64,000 nucleotides of DNA from Haliotis asinina (lineage: Eukaryota; Mollusca; Gastropoda; Lepetellida; Haliotidae), in assembly GCF_037392515.1 (NCBI RefSeq), contig NC_090285.1, forward strand, positions 5,459,501 through 5,523,500. Reading direction: 5' to 3'. Each line of letters starts with the position of its first letter. Position 1 is the stretch's first letter. Shown here one piece after another: positions 39,301-51,513 of the stretch. A program made the translations under genes and the position numbers. The notes under the pieces were generated by a model. The model was not told where the DNA came from. It ran no database searches and saw only the letters and a list, made by a program, of their open reading frames with translations.

Positions 39301-42300
39301 GTCATTTAGAAGTGAAAATACATAAGAATGAAGATTTTTATGGATATCAACTTCTTTATGAGAGAACACAACGTTTCGGAGTTAATGCTTACTCCTTCAT
39401 CAGGTGATTGAGAAAGGGATACAGAGGTGTATTTATATGTACAGGTAAAACAATAACAAAGTAACAAGTGGAATGAGTTAACGAAAGCTAGTATAAACAA
39501 GCACTGATAGGAAGCCGATAGTTAAGATAACAATGATGGAAGCCAATGGTAATGCATTACAGTTGATTGGATATGTTTACATAACATGATTGGGGATAAG
39601 GGTGGAAGCCAATGGTGATACATTACGCATGATAGGATGATGTACATAACACACGATAGGGGGTGAGCATGTTTACATGAGGATTGGTGATGTACAAACA
39701 CAAGACCCTTAAGGACCGAGAACCCCGCCCCAAACCTTCTCCATCACCCATCAGAGTAACCATACCCTACCTTGGCCCCATCAGTCATCAAATATCACGC
39801 CTCATCAAGACCAAAGCCAGCATCGATGTCACCTTCTCCAGTGGCAAGACCATCAAGACCTACCTAAAAGCCAACGGTAAAGGACCCAGCGGTGAACACC
39901 CTAACCCGAGAGGATGCATCTACCAGATCCCTTGCAACTGTGGCGACCTATACATTGGAGAAACGCTGAGACCAATCAACACCAGAATGAAGGAACATCA
40001 GACCTCAGTCAGGAAACTCGACCAGAAATCGGCCATCTCTGAACACATACTCAAGAACCCTGAACACTCAATTCGATGGGAGGACACTAGGATACTATCT
40101 ACCAACAACAACAACTGGCGCCAAAGGAAACTGCAAGAGGCCATCGAGATCCGGAGACAGAAACCAGCCATCAACCGCGACCAAGGAGTGTACCTACCAA
40201 GTGCCTGGGACTTATTGATAAATTAATCTCATCTACCTGTGTACATTCTATCTATGTAATTCATGTATAGCCTATCTACCCGAGTACATACTTGTGTTTG
40301 TACATCACCAATCCTCATGTAAACATGCTCACCCCCTATCGTGTGTTATGTACATCATCCTATCATGCGTAATGTATCACCATTGGCTTCCACCCTTATC
40401 CCCAATCATGTTATGTAAACATATCCAATCAACTGTAATGCATTACCATTGGCTTCCATCATTGTTATCTTAACTATCGGCTTCCTATCAGTGCTTGTTT
40501 ATACTAGCTTTCGTTAACTCATTCCACTTGTTACTTTGTTATTGTTTTACCTGTACATATAAATACACCTCTGTATCCCTTTCTCAATCACCTGATGAAG
40601 GAGTAAGCATTAACTCCGAAACGTTGTGTTCTCTCATAAAGAAGTTGATATCCATAAAAATCTTCATTCTCAAGTTAGTCTGCCTCGAATGTATTATTTT
40701 TAGATCTATGTCTGTATGACAAAAGAAATGATGTCAGCTTTCCAGTACCGAGTCAACTTTCATTCGTGTCTAGCATCATTCAAACAGCCTCAGTATGTGG
40801 TGTTTACCTTGCACGACTTTGACGTACTATACATACAGTGATCATGCTCGGTGTATTATGATTACTAGGAAGTCACACGACTCTTGCTCAGCGGATGCTC
40901 GATGATAGTTACTACATCCATGGGACTCGTGCAGGTCCGGGTACAAGAGGCCTTCAGCAACCCATGCTTATCATGAAAGGCGACTGCTTATCGTTAGAGG
41001 CGATTAACGGGATCGGGTGGTCAGGCTCGCTGACTTGGTTGATACATGTCATCGGTTCCTAACTGCGCTGATCGATGCTCATGTTGTTGGTCACTGGATT
41101 GCCTGGTCCAGACTCGATTATTTACAGACCGCCGCCATATAGCTGGAGTATTGCTAAGTGCAGCGTAAAACAAATCTATCTCACTCACTCACTCACTCAC
41201 TCACTCACTCACTCACTCACTCACTCACTCACAACGTCCAAGGCCTCAGTAAATGTTCAAAATGTGTTATAGGGAGGTGACACCGGGACAAAAATATGTC
41301 CTATACAATTCCGGATTTAAGCTTGAAACCGTTGCCGAAACAAATAGCTATAGCCTTAGTCTATAATGGATACGACCAGTGGAGCAGGACTAGTATCATC
41401 ACTGTTTTCATTGCTTTTCAGAAACACAAGCTCATGACACAATCAGTGTTGTGCAGACAGTATGGACATGATGTCCTTGCTCGAATATGAAGTACATGTT
41501 TTGTTTTAGATTCACCACCTCAAAATATATTATGTGGAATCGTGTGATAAATGTTTCGTCGGACTGTTGTGTGAATATTGTTTGTGAATCTGCAGATGCA
41601 ATAAATGTATTGTTCAGTAACAAAATGTTATTTCAAGGTGTGCAGTCCCTGGTCTAGCCAATGATACCTACAAGAGTCAGGGTAGCGCTCACGACATCAT
41701 CGTCAACAGAACCATTCCCTGGGAACGTAATGACGACGGTGTATCCAAGCTGTCAGAGTGCAACGTGTACACTAACTTCACAGCGGGCAACGAGACACAA
41801 GAATGTACATCCTGGGTGTATGACAAAACCACATTCACCTCCACAGCTCTTGCGCAGGTGAGTGTACATATCGTCTCATGGTTAATTTGCAATTATAGTT
41901 TGACAGTCGAAAAGCCACATAATCATTCCCCTGTTCGACCAAGATGACGGGCTGCCAAGTCATGACAGGAGTATTGTAGTGGTTGTCGGGCTACCAATAA
42001 TATGTATGTCAATTGTGGGAATGGCGTGCTTATGTCTTTGTTGGGTACAGTGTGTTTGTGTCTGGTACCACCCCCCCCACCCCCCATCCCCACCCTGTCT
42101 CGTTGCTGGAATATTGCCGAAGAGGCGTAAAACTATATTCACTCACCTACGTCGTTTCGAACACCTCGCATCATCTTTTACTTTCAGTACACTAAACTTT
42201 CATGTTTATCTAGTTCAACATCGTGTGTGGGAACAAAGGATGGAGAGCGACCTCTAACTCCATCACCTTTGCGGGCAGCCTGGTTGGTGCAATCTTCCTG

Positions 42301-45300
42301 GGGCTGCTGTCTGACTTGTAAGTACCTACACTGAGTACACATGACAACGATCACGTGGTATCCAGGAAAATCCATAAATATCAATTACCCGCAAAAGTGC
42401 AAATATCAGAGTGATGGATGGAAGATGGCCACTGTGTACAAACAGGTCGTTGACTGTTAACAAAGAGTGTTTCTGTGGACGAATGGTTGAGGACGAGATG
42501 TGTCGAAATGTAATACGTCACATTAACCTGTCTTTGAATTTGCACTAAATCCCGAATTAATGCATGGCAGAGCACGCTACCTTGACACGCGCACCTAAAC
42601 TACATATTTTACCAATGCAACAGCACGGGTCTTTTTCACTCATGCGTTGACTTTGAAAGCAAAGGGGACAGACTACTTGTGGACAGTGAGTGTTTAGTTA
42701 TCGTGTTGCTCGGAAACAGGGTTTCGCAATGCAAGGCATTGTTAGGAATATGTGAAAATATTTAGCTATAAGGTGTCATGGGTGTCCAGCAAACACCATA
42801 GGCGTCATAGTAAGTTTCCAGAAATATTAATATCCAAAAACAGTATGATCTCTATGGAGACGAGATGTACAGCATAATTTCACATCTACCATATTCGGTT
42901 AGTGCAACAACATAATCCATACGAAAGTGCCCCATTCACAGCTGGGACAATTCCTCGTCTGAGACAAATTTGTGGCAGGACTTTACGCGAAAAGTTGAGA
43001 CAGCATGCTTGAACGTATACGTCACCGACAGGCACGCAGGGCTTGATGTAGACACCATCTGATGTTCAGGAGACTAGGGTTATCACAGATGAGTAAAGGA
43101 TTCACCTGAACAGCTCTGCTGGTCATAAAAAGGTCTGCAAGCTTGCGTTTCCCAACGTCGTCAGCTATGTGGTAGAAGTGAAATGATAGGGGCTTCTTTA
43201 CAACTCCTTTGAGAATATACCAACTACTGTTGAAGGCTTATTTAAATGGATTATTTGAGTACAAATGTACAGACTTCATTCATTCATTCATTCATTCATC
43301 ATTCATTCATTTTCTTTCAGGATCGGCAGAAAGAAGACGTTTTTCTTGAGCATATTCTTCCACTGTGCTTCTAGCATCAGCATTGCTTTCGCCCCCAATA
43401 TGGTGGGCTTTGTTGCACTCAGGTTCATCAACGGTGTCTCCAGCACTGGAGTCTTTATGACCTCCTTTGTAATTGGTAAGTTCTACAAGTATTATGGGGC
43501 ACAGGCACAGGCACAGGCACAGTCATTCCAGGGCCCGCAAATCGCTATGTACATTTACGTTCTATTTTTACAGTCCGTGAATCCCAGGGGCGGTGGGGTA
43601 GCCAGGTGATGTGATATTACTTGAATATTGCTAAAAACGTCGTAAAACCATACTCACTCACTCACACTTAAGTGTTTTTCGCCAGAGTGGGAAACATCTG
43701 CTCACTCTACCGTCATGAAAACATGTCAACGTAAAATCAATCACCTATATATATATTTTTTTGTGCACTCAGTAAACTTTGTATTTTAAGAGTATATTTG
43801 ACGCTGCATTGAATATTATGGAATCACAATTGCAGGAATGGAACTTGTCGGGCCCTCCAAAAGAGTACTTGCTGGAATTGTCATCGAACTATTTTGGTGC
43901 CTCGGTCTGTTCATTCTGGGGGCCCTGGCCTATGCTCTTCGAGACTGGCAACATCTGCAACTGGCTGTCTCAGTGCCGCCCGTACTTATGTTATTGATGT
44001 GGTGGTCAGTGCTTTCTCCATTTCTCATTTCTCCATTTCTTGTAGTAGTGATACTATTCTTGATCAAAGACATTTTTGTCTATCATTAATTAAGATGGCA
44101 TGTCTCTGGTTGTGTTTCTTTTGACTCTGCTAGGTACCTCATTTGTTGGAAATTGAATTAATCTTTACACGAAAATGTTTGGGAACGTTTCCATGTGGAA
44201 GTCAGTTCTCAACATTACACCTTTCTCCTCCTCAGGTTTATTCCTGAGTCTGCAAGATGGCTGCTGTCACGTGGGAGGGATGCTGAAGCAGAACAGATCA
44301 TACGCAAAGCGGCAGAAGTGAACGGCGTCGACCTTCCTCCTAAAATCTTCGACAAATCAACACTGGATGTGAACCAGCCTCGAGCAAAGGTGTGGGAGAT
44401 GTTCACTACGCCAGTTCTCCTTATAAGGACTTTGGTCATATTCGTGAATTGGTGGGTAAGACACGCTATCTATGTTACATGATTACATTGCTTAGCTTCA
44501 TTCCATGTTTGAACTCTGCTGTTTGGTAGTGGTTGATGTCTGCTGGACACCTACTACATACGACCATCAAATATAACATATATATATATAACATCATTGG
44601 GTAATGAAATATGTCATGTAGTCGTTGTAGTGTGAAATGTATAAATGTGTTTATCGATATGTCACCTAAAATATACTACATACAGCATGTATTTTGTACT
44701 TTCTCCGACTGTAATTGGTGAGAACTCATCGACTGGTGAATAAGGAAAGACCAATCGATGTGTATTTGTGGTTTATAACCATTTAAAAACAATGCAAAGA
44801 TTTCATGGTGTGCTTGCAGGTTTGTAGTCAGCATGGTGTACTACGGTCTAGGACTTAACGTCCAAAACCTCAGCGGAGACATCTACCTCAACTTCACCAT
44901 CGCTAACATCATGGAGACTATAGCTTACGCCCTCTGCATCATCTTGCTCGACCGTACCGGAAGGAAGAAACTGCATTGTGGGAGTATGATGCTGGGTGGA
45001 ATAGCTTGTCTACTCACCATGTTTCCGGTCATGTATGGCGACAGCTGTAAGATTATACTAATCTTCTCATAATAACCGGAATGACATTCACATTAATTTT
45101 ACCATAATAATCTGTGATACCAAACACGAATAACGAGAAACAACATCATGAGAACTGCTATTATTGGTAACTTAAAACCAAAGAGTCGGAAAGTTGAGTT
45201 ATACTCATGGAGACAAATAAGCGAACACATGTATGAATACTAATGTCAATACTATAAATAACGTTTTTCTGAAAGTGTATTTTCTGAACCTAATATTGCC

Positions 45301-46738
45301 GCGCGTAAGGAGAAAATACAAATATGCAGCAACTCTATGTTTGATAGGGCAACTATTACTTGTAGGAATATCTTGTCCTAAAATGGTCACACATTTGTGT
45401 ACTGGGAAGATCTAACAAACTATACAACGATCCTCAAAGCCTATCTGATCAGGGTCACAGCATGCAAGGACTCAGGTTTTATGCTGAACATAGATAGGAA
45501 ACTTTATCAAATTTAAACTCATATCCGATAAAATTCTCAATACTGACTTACATCATCTGTTTGCTTGTTGCTAAAATGTTCCTGGGTTGGTTTGAGCAGA
45601 GTTTTTTATAAATTGTATTCGTGAAGATCCCGGTTACAACTGGCTCTTCAGTAACTCTTGCTTTGACCCAAATAGCATAGATCGATGCTCATGCCGTTTA
45701 TCACTGCACTCTCTGATCCAGACTCGATTATTTACAGACCACCGCTATATAAACTCTCTCTCCCACTCTGTTCTATAAAATGTAGAGAGGGTTATTTACA
45801 CATAACTTGTTTCAGCTCACGCCTGGATTACCACGACACTATCAATGATTGGGAAACTGGGTGCTTCGGCAGCTTTTGCCATCATATACGTATTTTCTGC
45901 CGAACTTTTCCCGACTGTTGTCCGTAGCTCCGGGATGGGCGCCAGCTCCACATTTGCACGTGTGGGCGGAATTATCTCCCCTTATGTCGCTGACCTGGTA
46001 GGTATAACAGCAATGGAGGACTTTTAATACGCTTACGGTATTCTCTATAAGAAAATATGATGCGTTTCGTATTCTGACTTTCTCTGAAATTACTGAGTCC
46101 GAACATGAATCGTCAATGTCAGGCACGTGATCTGTTATACAGGGTCTATTAGTGGGTGGTGATCTGAAGGTGGCGCTGCCATTGATTGTTTTCGGAGCCG
46201 TGAGTGTTGGCGCGGGTCTACTTTCACTTCTACTTCCGGAAACCCTGAACCGAAAACTCCCGGAGACCATCGACGACGCCAAAGTGTTTGGAAGGTAAGG
46301 CAGTTAAGGGATCGTACATAATTTAAGACAAGGTTTTAATAATGATTTTATGGGGGTTGGGTAAAACCCATCTTGTTCTTGCGGTAAGAGGCGACTAACG
46401 GGATCGGGTGGTCAGGCTCGCTGACTTGGTTGACACGTCATCGGTTCCCAATTGCGCAGATCGACGCTCATGTTGTTGGTCACGGGATTGTCTGGTCCAG
46501 ACTCGATTATTTACAGATCGCCGTCATATAGCTGGAATATTGCTGAGTACGGCGTGAAACTAAACTCACCTACACGCTAAAAATTATAGTTGCTCTATAT
46601 TCATTGTAAAATTAATACTTGATAATACTTTATTTCTACAGAACGAACAGCAGTACGGACTACTATCTGGATACTTTGGAAGATACTGACATTGACAAGG
46701 GCAGTTCGTCTAAGAAGAAAGAGAGCGATAAATTCTAA
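33388..46738 (+). CDS. SLC22-family transporter, gene B (10 exons, 554 aa)
   Basis: Coding exons: 33388-33530, 41638-41857, 42214-42317, 43321-43475, 43836-44004, 44236-44451, 44820-45046, 45816-45997, 46143-46294, 46642-46738. All introns are GT-AG and sit at the same positions and phases as in genes A and C. The N-terminus starts [19 protein letters not shown]. The exofacial loop has sequons NDT, NRT, NFT and NET. Later motifs are [40 protein letters not shown], the TM11 Arg in FARVGG, and [19 protein letters not shown]. The C-terminus is acidic, then Ser/Lys-rich ([13 protein letters not shown]), quite unlike A and C. It is the most diverged member, so its substrate may differ. Intron 1 (8.1 kb) hosts a foldback Penelope element and SINEs. 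Confidence 0.93.
34481..34655 (-). mobile_element. tRNA-headed SINE, family 2
   Basis: The plus strand shows 'ggttttacgccgtattagca' followed by 'gaatagaacttgggtttgg', 'cgtgacgagcaaacg' and 'gattgggctactctaccgcc', the complement of the head and tail seen at 47788 and 11780. It lies in intron 1 of gene B. Confidence 0.75.
37110..37250. repeat. Short tandem repeat, about 48-bp unit, about 2.7 units
   Basis: 'cttttggaaccttttccgaa', then 'cttttggagccttttgggta' and 'atcggaaccttttgggtagc', each followed or preceded by 'ggaggccatg'. It lies in intron 1 of gene B. Confidence 0.7.
38161..38283. repeat. Tetranucleotide microsatellite (ATCT/ATCC/ATTC/ATTT)
   Basis: It is a compound run of four-base units moving from ATCT and CCAT to CATT and then TTTA. 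The step-by-step unit change suggests point change followed by slippage. Confidence 0.95.
38301..38375 (+). mobile_element. SINE fragment, family 2
   Basis: 'ctatgtgaatcccatttctg' leads into 'ggtgtcccccgctgtgatat' and a diverged tail. It starts just after the microsatellite. Confidence 0.65.
39325..39704 (-). repeat. Left arm of the 380-bp inverted repeat
   Basis: It is the reverse complement of 40291-40670, with equal length and no mismatch noticed by eye. Read on the minus strand it ends with the Penelope-type tail including 'ctgatgaaggagt' and 'aaagaagttg'. Confidence 0.93.
39684..40226 (+). CDS. GIY-YIG endonuclease ORF of a Penelope-like element (180 aa)
   Basis: Residues 24-75 ([17 protein letters not shown] and following) match the linker that follows the reverse transcriptase in Penelope-like proteins. 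The GIY-YIG nuclease begins with G-C-I-Y at 77-80 and L-Y-I-G at 89-92. Arg101 and His105 of RMKEHQ follow, then [10 protein letters not shown] and a final stretch ([20 protein letters not shown]) typical of these nucleases. Cys78, Cys84 and Cys86 recall the zinc-binding cysteines of this family. The nuclease nicks target DNA for insertion. The frame is intact and its first codons lie inside the left inverted arm, so the start is uncertain. Without a reverse transcriptase it cannot move alone. Confidence 0.9.
   Translation: MVMYKHKTLKDREPRPKPSPSPIRVTIPYLGPISHQISRLIKTKASIDVTFSSGKTIKTYLKANGKGPSGEHPNPRGCIYQIPCNCGDLYIGETLRPINTRMKEHQTSVRKLDQKSAISEHILKNPEHSIRWEDTRILSTNNNNWRQRKLQEAIEIRRQKPAINRDQGVYLPSAWDLLIN
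40291..40670 (+). repeat. Right arm of the 380-bp inverted repeat
   Basis: It mirrors 39325-39704. Near its end it carries CTGATGA (40592), a GGAGT/ACTCC stem and GAAAC (40618), which resembles the core of hammerhead ribozymes reported in Penelope elements. One extra A follows CTGATGA and I cannot find a matching stem I, so activity is doubtful. Confidence 0.9.
40921..41234 (+). mobile_element. Full-length SINE, family 1
   Basis: This is the best copy of the family. The head runs from 'gtgcaggtccgggtacaaga', through 'ccttcagcaacccatgctta' and 'gggatcgggtggtcaggctc', to 'ccagactcgattatttacag', and the tail 'ctggagtattgctaagtgca' ends in about 14 ACTC units. It lies in intron 1 of gene B and serves as the reference for the fragments listed elsewhere. 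Confidence 0.9.
42060..42145 (+). mobile_element. SINE tail fragment with C-rich run, intron 2 of gene B
   Basis: A run of C blocks (42068-42095) replaces the usual 'ggtgtcccccgccgtg' part and is followed by 'gttgctggaatattgccgaa' and 'gcgtaaaactatattcactc'. The C blocks could form a G-quadruplex on the minus strand. Confidence 0.75.
43274..43313. repeat. ATTC microsatellite next to the exon 4 acceptor of gene B
   Basis: About nine ATTC units, with one slip, end a few bases before 'tttctttcag' and exon 4 at 43321. They occupy the branch point and pyrimidine-tract zone. Confidence 0.9.
43585..43665 (+). mobile_element. SINE, family 2, internally deleted, intron 4 of gene B
   Basis: The head 'aggggcggtggggtagccag' is joined directly to the tail 'tgatattacttgaatattgc' and 'gtaaaaccatactcactcac'; the middle is missing. 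Confidence 0.8.
45679..45770 (+). mobile_element. SINE fragment, family 1, intron 7 of gene B
   Basis: 'catagatcgatgctcatgcc' and 'ccagactcgattatttacag' match the middle of the 40921 copy. Head and tail are absent. Confidence 0.75.
46371..46575 (+). mobile_element. SINE, family 1, intron 9 of gene B
   Basis: 'gcgactaacgggatcgggtg' through 'gtctggtccagactcgatta' to 'gctggaatattgctgagtac' follows the 40921 copy closely but lacks its head and the ACTC run. Confidence 0.88.
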
Positions 46739-47787
46739 ATAACATGATCATGTGAAAAGTAGAATATCATTTCATATTTCTGTTGATATATATACAAAAC
46801 ATATTTTCTTTCCCTCTTTCACACCAGTAGTATGTACTCATTTCAATAATGTTATGCCCTCGTCTATAGCAACATACATTGTATTTTGTATCATGTTTGG
46901 ATTTGCTGAATATAAATGTTGAATTTTTCCAGTATTCTTAATGACAAGTTTAATGAGCTATGCTAATGGTGTTCATTAAAGATACTAATATGTAATACTA
47001 TGAAACAGATAAAGCGATCTTTAAGAGTGATAACTTAATGTAAGCCTTAAGCTGATATATGCAGTATGCCCTTTACCTTGACAAGATTCTAGACAGTACC
47101 ATACACGTGTGATTTGACATGAACTGGACGAAACAAAATAAAAAGAAACCGTTATTGGACAGACACTCAGCACACCTAAGGTCCAAAAAGCAGCCCTGAT
47201 ATCACTATAGATTTACCATTCCTTTTTGTTTTACTGCCAACCACCGTAATAAATGGGTGTGTACTTTCTTTTGTCCGTCAGTGTAGTACATGAATCTTTG
47301 TTAATGTCCATGTAACAATCGTAGGAATCCTTTCTGAAATATATACAGATTCACAATTAGAGTGTAAAGTTGGTGAATGTGCTATTGTTAACCGAAGCAC
47401 AAGGTGAAGGGTTAGTTTCAGAACAAAGTGTATAAACGGTTAAGGACTGAACAACAGCTGTTATACAACCATATTGTCTGACATTGTCTTAAGGGCTTTC
47501 AAACGCTCCTACCTCCCACTCGCATAATATCTCTACTATTTCCAAATCATGTACCAATAACCATATTTGAGCAGCCTTAGGCAAAATCTGTATCTCATGA
47601 AAAAAAACACCTACGCAAGCAATATCTATGTTTCTATTAAATGAATCAGATCATCACCTGCACGTACATAATGTACATAGTATTCAGTACCAGCGTCGCT
47701 AACTTCTGGTTGACATTGAAGATATATTTTACTCATTTTCCGCACTTTTTGGAAGATTTCCTGAAATGTTACCTTCAGTTTCAGAGG

Positions 47788-47882
47788 GGGCGATGGGGTA
47801 GCCTAGTGATTAAAGTGTTCGCTCGTCACGTGGAAGATCGCGGTTCTATTCTACATATAGGTACAATGGGTGAAGACGTCAT
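47788..47882 (+). mobile_element. tRNA-headed SINE, family 2, 5' part
   Basis: 'gggcgatggggtagcctagt' (A-box-like) and 'gatcgcggttctattctaca' (B-box-like), then 'aggtacaatgggtgaag', match the head of the family 2 copies. The tail is missing. Confidence 0.75.
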
Positions 47883-48580
47883 CAACTGTACTGCTACTAA
47901 AGTTAACTGACTATCACTGTCGCTATAGGTGTTTCATCCTCAGTAGTCACCCCTTATCATGATACATCTAGCCAGCATCCCACCGATATATGTTCATCCA
48001 TCTAACTTATCCAAGTTACGTCACGAAATCCTTTTGTTCTGCACCTATTTCTATTTGTGGGCAATATGAAATAAATTATTTTTATCAAGTAGTATGTTTG
48101 TTTTGGCTTAAGTAAGCTACTAAACAACCGGTCGATGACAGTCATCTAATATGCATGTGATATATGTTTGTAATTTGTGATTATACGACATCCCATTATC
48201 ATGTAGACGTCCAGAGGGTTGATTATAGTGTGAGCTTAAGCAATGTAAAGAGTAGCCGATCGATGACAGTCGTATGATACAGTGGAAGTTGTCAACCGGC
48301 GTCTGTCCCATCCGGCAAGTTGTCAACACTGGCATAAAATCACAGTCCCGTCCGTGGCTTGTATATTTATCACCAGCTCTCCAGCCGGCACATCGTCCAA
48401 ACCGGATTATTTCTTCAGTCCCAGTGAGTGCTGGTTTAGACAGCTTCCTCTGTATATGTATACTGAAGAGCAAAAGAAACACTTCTTGAAATGGAACGCT
48501 TGCTTTCATAAGCTTTCATTTTTTCGAAACTGCGTGTCCTTTACGGTTCAATATATTGTATATGTTTATATGTTGCTGCA

Positions 48581-48700
48581 TGACACGACGCTTTCAGGTA
48601 GACGTGACACGACGCTTTCAGGTAGACGTGACACGACGCTTTCAGGTAGACGTGACACGACGCTTTCAGGTAGACGTGACACGACGCTTTCAGGTAGACA
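48581..48700. repeat. 24-bp tandem repeat, 5 exact units
   Basis: Five units of 'tgacacgacgctttcaggta' plus 'gacg' fill 120 bases without visible change except at the last bases. The period is a multiple of three, so overlapping frames read repeated octapeptides on both strands. Not a gene. Confidence 0.95.
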
Positions 48701-51513
48701 TCCGAAGTGTTTATTTTGGGATGAAGTGTTCATCTGCATACAGTTGATTTGCACTCTGGCAAATATCTCGATGTTTCGATTCAAGCTATGCAAATTTCCT
48801 TTTTCCTAGATCATGGTTAGATTTGTGATCAAACGTCTTTCCACAATTGTGTGAAGTGACTGACAGCGTAAAATCTTCGTCAGTTTTATCTACATGTCCA
48901 GCACAACTCCTGAAGCTGCAGTCTTAAATTTACATTTCACAAGAAAAAAATCTGACATGATCTCGCTACCAACGAGTTTAGAGACACTCATACGATATTT
49001 CGTCTGAAGAAGTTGTCTTAAGACCGCTGTAAAGTTTTGCAACAATTACAAACATGTGACAAGATGAATAAACATTCCAGGCGTGGCCTGAATTGCGTGA
49101 CTTTGTAATTAATGCACATAACCTGCCACGCCCATACAGTTGGCAGCCAATCAGCATTGAGATATGCCAAAGACGGTCCTGTCGATCAAGAAGAATTGTG
49201 ATTACTTTACGTATCCGTAACAAGTAACAGGGAGAACGCACCTGTTTCAAATGACATGGCAGGTAATCTCCTCATTCAATCCTTAGAACTCGGAAAATGA
49301 AGCATATCAACGAAATCTGAAATTGTGACTGAAGCTGTGCGTTGAGGGACTTAGAAGTCTGTTGTATCGGAGCGTTGTGGTTGTGCTTGGTACCTGAAAA
49401 CTGGACTAAAATGTTGACCTGAAAACTTATAAATAATGATAGAAGAAAGGGAACTGCCGCGACTCCGCTGAGTATTCCCTGGGGTACATGGTACACCGCT
49501 CCCTTCAACTTGGCTTCTTTTCATAACATAAGTCGGCAAATGAATGGAGCAAACGTGTCCAATTCAGCCGCAATGCAGAATGCTTGAATGACAATGAACA
49601 CACGACAATTTCAGTGTCACGACTGGGCACCCCAGACAAAGACTCAGAGTAGTGAATCCGAGCGGGGACTCGAACATGAGCCAACGGCGTGACTACCCCA
49701 ATACCCTGGTACCAAGGATAACGTTGGAAATAGACTCACTACACACACGCAATGCATCTCGTTTCTAGACGTACAATGATGCTAAAACCGATCATAAAGC
49801 ATATAAAACATAGTATTTCCTTGATCCATGTCTTCACAAGATTCATTCATGTAATTCTCACTGAATTTGCTATAAATGGAATATTACTGTCAACCCTGGT
49901 TGGTAAATCTTAGTCGTTGAAATATTACAAAATTAATTAAATAACATGCGCTGAGAAAACTGGTCTGAAATACCTTAATTCACACAGTACACCAACTTCA
50001 TAGTCGATTGTTATCCTCAATAACATGAGGGCACTGTCCTGAGTGTGCAGCACAGACGTAATCCGAGTGTTCTTGGTTTCTGTTGACCACATTTCAGAGT
50101 GAATTCACGCAGATGAATGTCACAAGACATGCATGACTCAATACAATGATATGCCTATATAGTAGACACGATGGGGGACCTGTGTAACAGAACGGCCAAA
50201 GACTAGTCAAAAATACTTGTAGACAATCTACACAAAAATAATGGATGCTGCTACCAATCACAAACTGTGACGAAATAAATACCAGAGTTCGGAGACGAAG
50301 TTCAGTGAAAATATATCACAAGGACCTAACAGACAAAGAATGAAGAGACTGGCGATATGCAGAAGGATCACACAAGTAGATAAAGTTCCAATAACGATTT
50401 TATTTAATGAGCACTAAACTGTAAATACACCGTCTCGAAACTGTCACCTGGAATGTCATCAGGACTGGACATCTTGCTTGTCAAACAGTGTCTTCGTGGT
50501 TGTAGAAGTCTTGCAGTGCTGTATGGCAGTCTTGATGGAGACTCCTGGCTGTTAAATGAATTGAACTGCACTATAAACTTTCAAACTGGCAAGTGTACGA
50601 ACTTGCAACAGCCGGAACTGGATCCAGATAATGTAAACAAAGTATTCCGGAAGCCACGTGATCCGGAATGAATGACAAGGATGCCACACCTCCGACAGCT
50701 GTCAAAAATGTGATACGAGTAAGGATATAGCTAAATCCCACTTATAACTTGCATTGAAAAACTCGACTGTTTCCAATCATACCGTGTGTGAGAACTCCTC
50801 AAGAGAGACTGTAACTTGATAAGGTAAACATAGCATTTCGGAATGACCTCGCGAAGACAATCAGCGACTGCCAAACATTAAATAAACTGTGAACTGTAAT
50901 ATTTCCTTCTGCCGATAAATCGTACTAGATTTGCGATTGACAGCTGTGACAGTGAGTGTATCTGTATCTGTAATCTGTACACTTGATTCCCATCAGCCAA
51001 GGATAATCCGTCGGAATGACCAAGTCCAAGTGTTAATAATATCCTTGATAATTAAAAGTCATACAATAAAAAATGTCCCACAATGCGAAAACGAGAATTA
51101 AGCTGTGACGTAGCGCTGGAACCCTACCTTGCTTGTGAAAGTCAAATTTGCCGTCCCGGCGCTAACCTTGACAGCTCTATTTAGTGGTGACCTAGGGTCG
51201 CATGATACACAAACGTGACACCAGAATATTGAAGATAGCGACTGACATGACTGACGTTACGTGCATTGGAAATTACTGTTATTATTGATACTGTACCTTG
51301 GAAACAGACTGCATAAAGGTATTTCACCTTAATTAAATGCAGCATAAGACTGGTATCTTGGCTGGAATCACTGTGATGGCTGAGAGCTTGATAATCTCTG
51401 TACTTGAAGCCAAGATCAGACTTGAATTTTTGTTACACCTGTATCAAATCTTGTACGTTTTTTATGCCGATACGGTTTCTCCAACATGAAAGAAAACCTA
51501 AGTTCTATGGATA

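Larger units (their letters stand above)
39292..40670 (+). mobile_element. Foldback Penelope-like element with GIY-YIG ORF and 12-bp target duplication
   Basis: The element has two 380-bp inverted arms (39325-39704 and 40291-40670) around a 586-bp centre encoding a GIY-YIG endonuclease. 'caagttagtctg' occurs immediately outside both ends (39280-39291 and 40671-40682) and fits a 12-bp target site duplication. 33 extra bases (39292-39324) lie between the left duplication and the left arm. The reverse transcriptase core is absent; only the linker and endonuclease remain. Penelope-like elements often carry such an inverted copy of their terminal repeat. The arms look essentially identical, so the insertion or the copying of the arms is recent. 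It sits in intron 1 of gene B, in the same orientation. Confidence 0.9.

Noticed and set aside
47788-47882. A functional tRNA gene
   Set aside because: A- and B-box-like words belong to a SINE head; no complete cloverleaf or anticodon arm can be drawn.
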